Positions 52,264 through 62,197 of a stretch of DNA of 64,000 nt are shown here, piece after piece. Location of the stretch: contig JAXDJH010000026.1 in the NCBI GenBank assembly GCA_034663635.1, positions 62,001 to 126,000 on the forward strand, in the 5' to 3' direction. Made by a program: the position numbers and the translations under genes. Below the pieces are notes generated by a model. The model was not told the DNA's origin. It did no database searches and saw nothing but the letters and a program-made list of their open reading frames with translations. The stretch is from JAXDJH01 sp034663635. GTDB taxonomy: Bacteria; Actinomycetota; CADDZG01; WHSQ01. Numbering within the stretch: position 1 is the first letter of the stretch; every line of letters begins with the position of its first letter.

Positions 52264-52677
52264 TCATCGCCCCAAACGCCGCAAAAGTTACATATCTGGA
52301 ATTACTAGCATGTAATGCAAGTCTGTGCAACGTCCAATCGGGGTCCTCGGCCTCCGTACCGCATGACCCTTTCTATCTGGTCACCGTGTAGCCACTGATG
52401 AGGGACCAACTGCAATTGGCACCATGGTTTCTGCCGCAGGAGATGGCGTGTCTCGGCTACGCGCTTAACGGCCTGAGCTAGCCATCCAGACTCCCACCCC
52501 GCTTGTCGAGTCATTCGCCGACGAAGTGAACCGGGTTTGGCGGACCTGTTAGCCGTCGGCTGCACCCCCTGTGCCTGAGCAGAAAGAGCCACAACGGGAG
52601 CCGGAGGTCGATCTCTCTGTCGCGCCCTGGTTCATGACCCGATCCATTAGCAGCACCGGTCATGAGGGAGGCAGCTT
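52264..52677. other. Intergenic spacer between relaxase and RHS genes
   Basis: These 414 bp contain no gene that I can support. Weak frames exist on the minus strand (for example 52305-52592) but lack coding character. An AT-rich inverted repeat, TTACAT-N16-ATGTAA (52288-52315), lies 25 bp upstream of the relaxase start and is a candidate relaxase operator or origin of transfer. A second inverted repeat sits just before the RHS start. Low-level decay of former genes is possible. Confidence 0.6.
52632..52665 (+). promoter_or_regulatory. Inverted repeat ahead of the RHS gene
   Basis: TCATGACC (52632-52639) and GGTCATGA (52658-52665) are perfect 8-bp complements with an 18-base centre, directly before the GGGAGG Shine-Dalgarno site of the RHS gene. 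It may be an operator or a leader hairpin. Confidence 0.4.
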
Positions 52678-55600
52678 GTGAGTTCCAGGAAGAGAGCACT
52701 CTTCGGATTCGTCACGACAATAGCCTTGGTCGCTGCCACTCTCCCCGCGACTGCCTCTCCCAGAGAGAACGCGGATCCCCTCCCCGAGCCAGGGCCTATC
52801 ACCGATGAGATCGAGTCTCTAAGGACAGCGGTCTCGAGAACCTTCGCGGAGGCAGACGGAACCTTCACCACGGCTCTGTACGACTCGCCGATCAACTACT
52901 GGGACGGCGATGGATGGGAGCCCATCTCGTCTGCGCTGCGCCCTAGCCAGGAAGCAGGTTTCGCCTGGACCAACCAAGCGAACTCATTCGATGTGCATTT
53001 CAAGGACACTCTCGCGGACGGCTACCTCCGATGGGGCACAGGAGAGGACGCGATCGATGTCACTCTCGACGGCGCCGATGCAGTATCCGCCAGCGTCGAT
53101 CGAAGCACGATCACTTACGGGGAGGCCTTCCCTGCCGTTGACCTCGACTACGAGGTGGCCGCCACGGGAGTTAAAGAAACCCTGATCCTTCAAGACGCTT
53201 CGAGCCCAGGCTCTTTCACTTTCCATCTGACTCGTGATGACGGTCTAAACGCAGAACAGCAAGAAGACGGAAATTGGGTAGTTACCTCTGCAGATAGTCA
53301 CGAGTTGCTCTTCCAGCTCGGCCGATCATTCGCCGTCGATGCCGTCAGCGATGGAAGCAGCGAGAGTGTGGGTGGGAACCAAGCCCAGGGTGACGAACCT
53401 TCACCGTCCTCCGTGGAGTCGCCCGAACCTACGCCATCCGCGTCTCCTTCTCCGAGCGCGGAACCGACCCCCGTTCAATCGCAGACTCCTGGACCGGAGG
53501 GCCAGACCCCAACAGCTGGCCCTTCGTCGACATCGACACCGACCCCCGAGGCGACACCGAGCCCGACCGAGAGTTCAACCGTCGCCGAGAATCCGCTGGA
53601 GCCAGAGCCCTCCTTCATAGACGGCCAACCCCATGCCTCGACCGAGGTCTCGTCTAACCCCGACGGGTCTCTCGACGTCACCGTGGCGGTCGATCCGGAG
53701 TGGTTGTCGGCTCCTGGAAGGACCTTCCCCGTATTCCTGGATCCGACCATCGAAAGCGTCGCCCGCTATAAGGACGCGACCTTCTGGTGGGACTGCCCCG
53801 GTTGCACCGCGACCACCAATGCGCAGCGGCTCCAAGTGGGAAGGCAGGCTCACATCTTCAGGTCCACACTGCAGTTCGATCTGTCGGGATTGCCGGAGAC
53901 CGCTGACATCACGGATGCCAATCTCCGGCTCTACTACGACAACACCTGCCTTACCTCCACCGGAACCGGTCCTTGCATCAGCGATCACACGATCGAAGCC
54001 CACAGAGTCACCTACCCATGGGCCGACGAGACCTCGATCCACACCCAAGACATCGGGTTCGACGCGGCCATCGAGGACTCGATAACGGCCGGATCGAGCT
54101 CAGCCCAGGGCTGGAAGGATCTGTCGCTGACTAATCTGGTTCGCGATTGGCACTCTCGAGATATCAGCAATTTCGGGGTTCTTGTCAAGAGAGATTCTGA
54201 TGCCAGCGGTGGAGCGGTGCAGTATGGGATCCAGTTCCCATCAGGGAGCTTCACCGATTCGACCAAACGGCCTTATCTCGAAGTTACCTACGACGTTGAC
54301 AGGATCCTTCTTAGAGAACCAACATCGCTCCATTCCAATGGAGCCGAGCTGAGCTGGAGCGGCTATCCCGAAGATGCCTCGGCATCATTCGGGTCCTACG
54401 AGATCCACAGATCTCTGCAACAGGGCTTCACCCCAAGCGACAGCAACCTGATCGGAACCATCTCCGATCAAGATCAGACGTCATTCATCGACACGACGGG
54501 AGCCGCGAATTCAGACTTCTTCTACAGGATCGTGTCTGGGAGCTACACGTCTAACGAGATTCGAGCATCGCTGCCGGCAGAAGGCCTCGGATCGGTCACT
54601 TTGCAACTGGACCCATCCGGAAACGCCACGTACATCACTGGAGTTAACGGAGCCGGATGCACGAACTTCGGCTCCAAACCCGAGCTTCTGACAGGCAGCT
54701 CGGGGACATCCAAGTACCGCAGCCTCGTCAACTACGACCTCTCTCAACTTGCTCCCTCCAGCGAAGTTCAGAGCGCAACTCTGTCGTTGTGGCATCACCG
54801 CACGACGTTTGTGAACCAACAGACGATCGAGGTCCGAAACCTCACGACACCTTGGGTCGAAGGAACAGGCGCGGGCACTTGCACAGGCGACGGCGCGACG
54901 TGGGAAGAGTCCGAGGGTGGGATCGACTGGCGCGCCCAGGGGGGAGATTGGGAGACCCAGACCGCGGCGACCACTACTCATCAGGTCGACCCTGCCGGGT
55001 GGGATGACTTCAACGTCACTGCTTCGATCCAGCGATCGCTCGACGGGGAAAGCACGACCGACGGTTTCCTGATCCGCCAGGTTGATGAGGCAAGCGGTGC
55101 CTTTGCCGCCTACGCTTCCGACGACTATTCGTTGTCACCAGATCTGAGACCAACGCTCAGCGTCGTCTACGAGGACGGGAGCGTCCCTTCCGGGCCCGAT
55201 GTGAGCATCTCTGGGCCTGATCCCGCCGACTGGGTGCGCGGAAACGCCGTCACCCTCACCGCCGACGCGGCCGATGATTCGCGGGTGGAGGACGTCACCT
55301 TCAAGGTCGATGGCACGGCCGTCTCCACCGACACGAGCAAGCCCTTCTCTGCTGACTGGAATACGACCCTCGTATCCAACGGTGACCATTCGATCGTCGC
55401 AGAAGCCGTCGACGATGCCGGTAACTCGACTCAATCCGACGCTGTGACTCTGACGGTAGCGAACTCGGCCGTTCCCACGATCTCTTTGGGATCTCCGTCA
55501 GCTGGGGCGTCCATCACCGGAACTCAGACGGTCACGGCGACCGTGACCGACGACGGCCCGAACCCCGAGGTAACTTTCTATGTGGACGGACTGAAGTTCG

Positions 55601-58600
55601 GTAGCGACACCACCGCTCCCTACGAAGCGAGCCTCAACACCCTCAATCAACAGCTCCCTGTCTATGACGGGACCCACGTTCTAACGGCCAAGGTTGTCGA
55701 CGCCACGAGACAGTCCGCCACCTCGGCTCCCCGGACGATCGTCGTCGCGAACACGTCGGGGACGAAGTTCATCGCAGGGATCACATCCACCGACATCCCG
55801 GAACGGATGACCTACAACACGACAGGGTCCACTCCAGCCTATGGAATCGATGTCACCGTCGTAAATCGAAGCCTTCAGGTCTGGAACCTCAACAACATCG
55901 TCGTGCGCTATGCGTGGTATCGACGCGGGTCCAGCACGCCACTTGTGACGTCGAGCTCGTACGCCATTCCAAGTGGACTGCCCGTGCCTCCACCGATCCC
56001 GGTGCTCGCTCCCACCCTTAGCCGGACCGTTCGAATCCCCGTCACTCCCCCAGACCCCGGCGTCGGAACTGCTCGCGGCGCGTACGTGTTGCGCTTCGAT
56101 CTCTTCGATAGCTCAGCTCCTTCAGGGAGTCAGTCATTCGCATCAAACGGGAACGCCCCCGAGCGAAGCTCCGTGACGGTCGAACGCGATCTGATGGCTG
56201 AAGCGCTCGGCCTCGAGCGCTACTACCACTACATCCCTAACTCACTCGGAGCGGGGCTCCAGTCGCTGGTCAACGCAGCGACTGGAAACCTCGTCCTCAA
56301 CTGGCAACCGATGAGCTCTCCGGGGCGCGGCCTGTCCACGGCCGTGAGCCTCAACTACAACAGCTCGCAAGACGGATCCACTTCACCCGCGGGGAACAAC
56401 TTCAGTTTGTCGATCTCTTCGATCGTCGAACTGGGGATGCATCTCGACGTCCATCCCCAGAACGCCGACACGATCCAGGGCCGGTCCAACCGTTACATAG
56501 ACCTTATCGACGCCGACGGGACAGCCCACCGGTTCGAGGGCCACCTCGCGACCGATGCCAGCGTCTACTTCACCGAGCCGCCGGGAGTTCACCTCTACCT
56601 ACGTCGGTTCTCCGACACGAACCCGGCAAGGTATTGGGCTGCGACGCGTCCCGACCGGGTGACGTTCTTCTTCGATCAGGACGGTTACCCAACCGGAGCG
56701 GAGGACGCGAACGGCAACAAGCTCGACTTCGGTCTCCAGACGATCCAGCCTTCCAACTCAGACCCGGGCCAGCAGAAGCCGACCAAACACATCGTGTCCG
56801 TCACCGACGCGGCGGGCACCGGCGGGTCCCCGGCGCCGAACCGGACCTACAACATCGTCTACTACGACGAGAACACCGCGCCTCACGCCCTGGTCCGAGG
56901 CCGGGTCGCGTCGATCGCCGATCACAGTGGGCACAAACTCCTGTTCTCCTATTACAACGACGGCAACCTCCGGCGCCTGACCGAGAAGGGCGGCAAGACC
57001 GCCACAGGATCCACCTTGGCCGACCGCAACATCACCTTCACCTACACGGATTCGGACGGCTCGGGCCCCGCGATAACGGGGGCCGCACAGCGCGCCAATC
57101 CCGATCCCGCTACACCGAACCAATCGAGCAGGGTCTATAGCGTCATCGACCCGCGGGGAAACGAAACCACGTTCGATTATTACGGCCCAACGACCGGACA
57201 GCTCCGCTGGAAACTCGAGTCGATCACCGACCGGGCCGGCTCCACTACCTCGTTCTCATACGATCTCAACGACGCCGAGACGACCGTCGACGCTCCGCTC
57301 TCGCGCACCACCGTGTATCACCATCAAGACGACGGCTCGATCGACTCATTGGTGGATCCTTTGGGTCGGACGACATCGCTCACTTGGAGCAGTGACCGCC
57401 AACCGACTCTCGTCGAGTATCCCAACAACACGACGACAAGCTTTGATTACAACGCGAACGGCTACGTCACCGACGTGACCGACGAGGTCGGCAACCACAC
57501 GGTCCTCGAGTACGAGAACATCGCCGCAGATACGGCGGACTCGAGCATCCACTGGGGCGCTGGACGATCGATCCCGCATCTCAGCCAGCTGAGCGCGAAG
57601 ACATCTCCGAACGGTGTCGCGACGAGCACCAGCGGGGACTACAAGTGGGACTTCGACTACGACTCTGCGGGCAACCTGACCGACGTCTTCGATCCGGAAG
57701 ACGGCCACACGATCTACGCGTACAACGCCGACGGAACGGTTTCGACGGCCACAGACCCGAGAGGGTTCCCGACGCTGTTCGAGAACTACGACGCGAATGG
57801 GATGTCGACCCGGATCACCGATGCTGAGGGCGGCGTCACCAAGCTCAACTTCGACGCCGACGGTCTCCTCCAGTGGGTTCAAGATCCCGAGCACCTCGCC
57901 TTCGAGACGAGACCGAATCCCACGCAGTACCGCACGTATCTCTATTACGACGCCTTCCACCGGCTCGGCAAAACCACGACGCCAAAGTCGACCGCACTCA
58001 AGGCGGGAACCCTGGTCACCCAATCAGTCACGTTCGATGCCAACGACAACGTCGTGGGGGCGCGCCAGCCGAGTTACACACCTCTTGGCCCGGAGACGAA
58101 GACGACGTACGACGCCATGGACCGGCCGACGCTCACGGTCGTCCCCGATACGAGCGTCGATCCGGCTGGCGAGAAGACGGCTTTCTCCTACGACACCGCT
58201 GGTCGCCTGACATCGACGACCCTTCCGAAAGGCGTCATAACCAGCGCGGCGGACGACTATCGGACGGAGGCCAATTACGACCTGCTCGACCGTGTCATAC
58301 GAGCCAAGCGCTTCAAGACCGATGCTTCGGGCACTGTTGTCGAAACGGTAATCACACATTACTGCTACGACCTCGCGGGCGACCTCGTTCGGGTCACGGC
58401 TCCGAAGGCGAACCTCGCGACTGTCGATTGCTCGGCCGCAGCACCTGCCGATACCTCGACGTTCAACTTCGACGACGCGCATCGGCTGCGCACCTCAACC
58501 GACCCTGAGGGAAATTTTGTCGGCTACGACTACGACAATGATTCCAACACGAGATCCGTCACCGACCAGAACGGAAAGACGACGAACCTGTTCTACGACC

Positions 58601-61422
58601 AGAGAGGACTCTTGACCAAGAAAGTCGAGCCTTTCTCGACAACCCGGAGTATCACGACCCTCTACCGTTACGACGAATCAGGCAACCTAGTGACCTTGAT
58701 CAGCCCGCGCGCCTACGACGACTCGGCCGACATGCAGAACTTCCCCTACTTCTCAACCAGCTACGACTACGACAAGTTGAATCGGCTCGTGAGGGTGCGT
58801 CTCCCTATCGCAGGCGCGAGCGACACCCAGACCTACATGCATCGCCAGTACGACAAGAACGGCAACCTCACCATGACATCTCTTCCGACGACGGTCGCCG
58901 ACCAAGCCAGCGTTCCGACGAACCTCAAGAGCGTGATGACCTACTTCGATCCAGGTTGGATTGCGACCTCGAAAGACCCCAGGGCCACCGCGCAGAACTA
59001 CGACTACACCTCTGAGGGCTGGCAGAGCTCAAGGAAGGCGGCCTACGCTTCCGGAAAAACTCGGCAGCAAGCATGGACCTATCTCCCTGATGGGACGCTC
59101 CAGAGGTTCACGGGCTTCGACGGCAACGTCAACACGTTTACCTACGACCGCAATAACAACGTCACGAAAGCGGTCTCGTCTATCGGCTCGACCAGTCAAA
59201 GCAGGCCCATCACGACCGACCAGACCTTCGACTCCCTTGACCGACTCGTAAAGTCGCGTCTCTATCCACAAGGAGCCTCCTCGGCGACGTTCTCGGACTT
59301 CACCTACGACTCAAATGGCAACGTGGTGACCCGCCGAACGAATGGCACAGAAAACGTCTCCAGCGGTAGCCAGACGGCGGCGCCTCGGGTCCAGAACTTC
59401 ACATTCGACACCGCGGACCGGATGATCACTCAGATAGACGACGGGCGGCCGGACAACGGGGTAGCGGCCCACAAGCTCGAGATCGAGTACTTCCCGACGG
59501 GTTGGCAGAAAGTGCGCAAGCTCTATCGCAAGGTGAGCGGTTCGTGGTCCATAAAGACGACGACGACGCGCGGCTACTTCGACAACGGAGCGCTCAAGAC
59601 ACTGAAGACCGAGGGCTCGACCGGAAACTTGCTGGAAGAGCACACGCAGGACTTCGTCAACAACGGCGTCTACGTCAACGGCAACGTCGTCAAGGACGAG
59701 TTCACCAACAAGCTCTCGCCATCGACGTCTCCCTGCCAGACGCTTTGCACGAACGCATACACATACGACGGGCGAGACCGACTCAAGGCGTTGGGCAGGA
59801 GTCCAGCGGCCTTCACGCCGAACAACGTGACCTACGCGCTCGACAACCAAGGCAACATCTCGTCGGTTACCGAAGACGGCTCCGTTACTAAGTCCTACAC
59901 CTATGACGGCGACCGGATCCAAACGCTCACTCAGGGTGGGACGACGTTCAATTACACCTACGACCCGTTCGGGAACCTCGATTGCGTCAAGCCCGACACA
60001 TCGGGTGGATGCTCGGGGGCGAACGCGGTCGATTACGTCTACGACGGCTTGGACCGTCTGAAGTCCTACAAAGCGTGGAACTCCTCGGGGGCCGTTTCTG
60101 ACACCGCGACCTATACCTACGATCCGCTCGACCGGGTCTACAAGGAGACCGAGACGCACGGCGCTGTTCAGAAGAACACCACGTTCACCTACCTCGGCGG
60201 CTCCAACCTCGTGACTCTGGAGGCGGCGACCGGGACATCGTCATCGAACAAAGAGTTCACTTACGACGCGGCGGGTCAGCGCGTCAACATGCTCGGGGCG
60301 TCGGGGCCGATGGCCTATTCATACGACCCCCAAGGCTCGACCTCGATGCTGATCAAGGATGACGGCGCTGCGGGCCAGGAGTATGGGTACGGCTACATGC
60401 CCTATGGCGAGCTCGACCCCAAGGTCGCGAACAACGACACGTCGTTGACCGCTCCCCAGAACCCGTACAGGTATCAGTCGCGTCGCTACGACTCGGGCTC
60501 GAAGTCGGTCGACATGGGGGCAAGAAGGTTCGCGACCCAGGACGCCCACTTCCTTCAGCAGGACATGTTGCAGAGTGCGCTCGGTGACATGTCGTTGAGT
60601 CTCGATCCCCTCACCCAGAACCGCTACGCGCTCGCTGGCGGGAACCCGGTCTCCTACGCCGAGTGGGACGGGCACATGGTGCTGAGCAATAACAAGAGCA
60701 ACAACGGTGGAAGTCTCTGGTTCGGCGAGGAAGAAGAAGCAAAATTCAAGCGAGCCGTAATGCGGGGGGTACTTGAAGAAAACGGCATCGGCAATGGCGG
60801 CGGGCCGATGGATGTCGTGAAGCAAGGTCTTGGGGTCCTGAAAGGAATTGGCGAAGGCGGGCGCGACTTCGGCGCCTTCATCTGGAATGGGACCGGGAGA
60901 TGCATCTATGACCCAGGCGCCTGCGCCGCGCAGGGACAGAAGTACGAGCAGTTTTGGGCATACGCTAAAAGGGACCCAATCGGCGCGACAAAGGCCCTCG
61001 GGTACGGATTCGTCGAGCCGATTCTGTCGGACTGGCGTAATGGGAACTATGGAGAGGCTGTTGGACGCGTAACCTTCGACGCCCTCCTTCTCAGAGCTGG
61101 CAGGATCGTCCCCGGTGAGGCAGCAGATGATATTGCAGTGATTGGCAAAGTTGACGATTTTGAAAACGTAGTTCTCAGGGCGGGGGAACGGCCGCTGGAT
61201 CTGCCGAATCTGCACAATCCGCGAGCGAATTGGTACCAAAACGCTGGAGCACTGAGGCAAGAGATGGGCCGTGGTTTTCCGATTCGAGATATTTCGATTG
61301 ACCCGATGACGGGGGAACTTGTTAACAACACAGGTTTCCTAAGGGCCGAGCGATACCTCCTTCAAGAAAGAGGTTGGGTGTTTGATCCCAAGACCGGCTA
61401 TTGGAGGCCACCTGGTGGCTAA
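52678..61422 (+). CDS. Sec-exported RHS/YD-repeat polymorphic toxin
   Basis: The protein is 2914 residues. In order: signal peptide (about 1-27); a beta-rich N-domain; a Ser/Pro/Thr stalk (about 240-308); DNRLRE-like domain 1 (about 360-538); a fibronectin-III-like unit; DNRLRE-like domain 2 (about 640-830); two Ig-like units of Big_9 type (about 838-1025); a CARDB-like unit; then the RHS shell from about 1180 with many YDxxGN-type YD repeats. The RHS core (about 2592-2666) has NPYRYQSRRYDSGSKSVDMGARRF and NRYALAGGNPVSYAEWDGH. The usual self-cleavage site DPxG is altered to EWDGH. Residues 2667-2914 are a distinct tip: a helical pre-toxin region and a last ~65 residues with ANWYQNAGALRQEMGRGFP and NNTGFLRAERYLLQERGW, an unassigned toxin domain. 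Tip DNA is lower in GC. This suggests contact or diffusible competition toxin delivery. Confidence 0.92.
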   Translation: MSSRKRALFGFVTTIALVAATLPATASPRENADPLPEPGPITDEIESLRTAVSRTFAEADGTFTTALYDSPINYWDGDGWEPISSALRPSQEAGFAWTNQANSFDVHFKDTLADGYLRWGTGEDAIDVTLDGADAVSASVDRSTITYGEAFPAVDLDYEVAATGVKETLILQDASSPGSFTFHLTRDDGLNAEQQEDGNWVVTSADSHELLFQLGRSFAVDAVSDGSSESVGGNQAQGDEPSPSSVESPEPTPSASPSPSAEPTPVQSQTPGPEGQTPTAGPSSTSTPTPEATPSPTESSTVAENPLEPEPSFIDGQPHASTEVSSNPDGSLDVTVAVDPEWLSAPGRTFPVFLDPTIESVARYKDATFWWDCPGCTATTNAQRLQVGRQAHIFRSTLQFDLSGLPETADITDANLRLYYDNTCLTSTGTGPCISDHTIEAHRVTYPWADETSIHTQDIGFDAAIEDSITAGSSSAQGWKDLSLTNLVRDWHSRDISNFGVLVKRDSDASGGAVQYGIQFPSGSFTDSTKRPYLEVTYDVDRILLREPTSLHSNGAELSWSGYPEDASASFGSYEIHRSLQQGFTPSDSNLIGTISDQDQTSFIDTTGAANSDFFYRIVSGSYTSNEIRASLPAEGLGSVTLQLDPSGNATYITGVNGAGCTNFGSKPELLTGSSGTSKYRSLVNYDLSQLAPSSEVQSATLSLWHHRTTFVNQQTIEVRNLTTPWVEGTGAGTCTGDGATWEESEGGIDWRAQGGDWETQTAATTTHQVDPAGWDDFNVTASIQRSLDGESTTDGFLIRQVDEASGAFAAYASDDYSLSPDLRPTLSVVYEDGSVPSGPDVSISGPDPADWVRGNAVTLTADAADDSRVEDVTFKVDGTAVSTDTSKPFSADWNTTLVSNGDHSIVAEAVDDAGNSTQSDAVTLTVANSAVPTISLGSPSAGASITGTQTVTATVTDDGPNPEVTFYVDGLKFGSDTTAPYEASLNTLNQQLPVYDGTHVLTAKVVDATRQSATSAPRTIVVANTSGTKFIAGITSTDIPERMTYNTTGSTPAYGIDVTVVNRSLQVWNLNNIVVRYAWYRRGSSTPLVTSSSYAIPSGLPVPPPIPVLAPTLSRTVRIPVTPPDPGVGTARGAYVLRFDLFDSSAPSGSQSFASNGNAPERSSVTVERDLMAEALGLERYYHYIPNSLGAGLQSLVNAATGNLVLNWQPMSSPGRGLSTAVSLNYNSSQDGSTSPAGNNFSLSISSIVELGMHLDVHPQNADTIQGRSNRYIDLIDADGTAHRFEGHLATDASVYFTEPPGVHLYLRRFSDTNPARYWAATRPDRVTFFFDQDGYPTGAEDANGNKLDFGLQTIQPSNSDPGQQKPTKHIVSVTDAAGTGGSPAPNRTYNIVYYDENTAPHALVRGRVASIADHSGHKLLFSYYNDGNLRRLTEKGGKTATGSTLADRNITFTYTDSDGSGPAITGAAQRANPDPATPNQSSRVYSVIDPRGNETTFDYYGPTTGQLRWKLESITDRAGSTTSFSYDLNDAETTVDAPLSRTTVYHHQDDGSIDSLVDPLGRTTSLTWSSDRQPTLVEYPNNTTTSFDYNANGYVTDVTDEVGNHTVLEYENIAADTADSSIHWGAGRSIPHLSQLSAKTSPNGVATSTSGDYKWDFDYDSAGNLTDVFDPEDGHTIYAYNADGTVSTATDPRGFPTLFENYDANGMSTRITDAEGGVTKLNFDADGLLQWVQDPEHLAFETRPNPTQYRTYLYYDAFHRLGKTTTPKSTALKAGTLVTQSVTFDANDNVVGARQPSYTPLGPETKTTYDAMDRPTLTVVPDTSVDPAGEKTAFSYDTAGRLTSTTLPKGVITSAADDYRTEANYDLLDRVIRAKRFKTDASGTVVETVITHYCYDLAGDLVRVTAPKANLATVDCSAAAPADTSTFNFDDAHRLRTSTDPEGNFVGYDYDNDSNTRSVTDQNGKTTNLFYDQRGLLTKKVEPFSTTRSITTLYRYDESGNLVTLISPRAYDDSADMQNFPYFSTSYDYDKLNRLVRVRLPIAGASDTQTYMHRQYDKNGNLTMTSLPTTVADQASVPTNLKSVMTYFDPGWIATSKDPRATAQNYDYTSEGWQSSRKAAYASGKTRQQAWTYLPDGTLQRFTGFDGNVNTFTYDRNNNVTKAVSSIGSTSQSRPITTDQTFDSLDRLVKSRLYPQGASSATFSDFTYDSNGNVVTRRTNGTENVSSGSQTAAPRVQNFTFDTADRMITQIDDGRPDNGVAAHKLEIEYFPTGWQKVRKLYRKVSGSWSIKTTTTRGYFDNGALKTLKTEGSTGNLLEEHTQDFVNNGVYVNGNVVKDEFTNKLSPSTSPCQTLCTNAYTYDGRDRLKALGRSPAAFTPNNVTYALDNQGNISSVTEDGSVTKSYTYDGDRIQTLTQGGTTFNYTYDPFGNLDCVKPDTSGGCSGANAVDYVYDGLDRLKSYKAWNSSGAVSDTATYTYDPLDRVYKETETHGAVQKNTTFTYLGGSNLVTLEAATGTSSSNKEFTYDAAGQRVNMLGASGPMAYSYDPQGSTSMLIKDDGAAGQEYGYGYMPYGELDPKVANNDTSLTAPQNPYRYQSRRYDSGSKSVDMGARRFATQDAHFLQQDMLQSALGDMSLSLDPLTQNRYALAGGNPVSYAEWDGHMVLSNNKSNNGGSLWFGEEEEAKFKRAVMRGVLEENGIGNGGGPMDVVKQGLGVLKGIGEGGRDFGAFIWNGTGRCIYDPGACAAQGQKYEQFWAYAKRDPIGATKALGYGFVEPILSDWRNGNYGEAVGRVTFDALLLRAGRIVPGEAADDIAVIGKVDDFENVVLRAGERPLDLPNLHNPRANWYQNAGALRQEMGRGFPIRDISIDPMTGELVNNTGFLRAERYLLQERGWVFDPKTGYWRPPGG

Positions 61423-62074
61423 AGAGTCAGAGGCATATTCATCGAGCATGCCTAAATCCATTCCAGACGCATCGCGATCGGAGTTGGGTTTCCCATCGGC
61501 AGTTAGGCGCCATTTTGGATTTCTCCTCGATGAGGGATATGAAATTGAGTACGAGCAGCCGACGCGAGTCAGATACAGCCGCGGCGTTGAATTCATAGAT
61601 GTCTTTCACGGTAGGGCTTCATACGAACTTGGCGTTGAGTTCGGGCGTAAATTGACTCTCGATGGGGAAATCGTCGAGCAACAATTTCCACTGCTAAGCG
61701 TGCTCGAGCTGAAGCCGACCCAAGAGGTAACGGTTCGGCCGTTGACTGCCACTTCCGCGCCCAACGTCAACCGCTTTCTTGGGGAGCTCGCCAGTCTGAG
61801 CAGATATCACGCGTTGCCCATCTTAAGAGAGGTGTCCGACCCATTTGACAAGATAAGTGAACGTGTGAGGCAGGCTGGTGAGGCGCTCCGCGACTCTCAG
61901 CTCGCCGCTCGTCTCAGGGGACGTGCTGAGGATGCATGGAAACGACAGGACTATGAAGACGTGGTCCTGGCTCTCCAGCAACTTGAACAAGAGGGACTGA
62001 GTTCTCTGACCCAATCGGAGGCGGGCAAATTAAGATACGCGCTTTCAAGGACGCAGAATGATGCAGGCGAGTAA
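61415..62074 (+). CDS. Candidate immunity protein for the RHS toxin
   Basis: This 219-residue cytoplasmic protein overlaps the RHS stop by 8 bp and is not a family that I recognise. The GTG at 61415 has GGAGG seven bases upstream, inside the toxin's last codons; an ATG at 61448 is the alternative. The N-terminal half is alpha/beta (LGFPSAVRRHFGFLLDEGYEIEYE; SRGVEFIDVFHGRASYELGVEF), resembling small immunity-type or DUF-like folds. The C-terminal half is helical (RVRQAGEALRDSQLAARLRG; QDYEDVVLALQQLEQEG). Position, size and low GC, matching the toxin tip, are the basis for calling it an immunity protein. Confidence 0.7.
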   Translation: MAKESEAYSSSMPKSIPDASRSELGFPSAVRRHFGFLLDEGYEIEYEQPTRVRYSRGVEFIDVFHGRASYELGVEFGRKLTLDGEIVEQQFPLLSVLELKPTQEVTVRPLTATSAPNVNRFLGELASLSRYHALPILREVSDPFDKISERVRQAGEALRDSQLAARLRGRAEDAWKRQDYEDVVLALQQLEQEGLSSLTQSEAGKLRYALSRTQNDAGE

Positions 62075-62197
62075 ATTGCGCGAGGAGGATGAGGGCCTGT
62101 AGTCCCCCTTGAAGCGAATGAATCGGCCCGTCTATACGTCCTCTCTCGCGTTCGACGTGTGACAAGTCGTATTTCCGACATCATCGTGGTGGACTAG

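Larger units (their letters stand above)
44077..52315. mobile_element. Putative integrative mobilizable element at tRNA-Lys
   Basis: A tyrosine integrase reads away from tRNA-Lys. It is followed by an ABC-3C cargo operon of lower GC and a MobF relaxase. No conjugation pore genes are visible, so it would be mobilised by a helper. The far end is not defined: I found no second copy of the tRNA-Lys 3' sequence in the window, so the element may extend into or past the RHS locus, or its right end may have decayed. Confidence 0.65.

Noticed and set aside
52305..52592. Minus-strand frame of 95 residues between relaxase and RHS genes
   Set aside because: Mixed composition, no recognised motif and no ribosome binding site; at most a decayed remnant.
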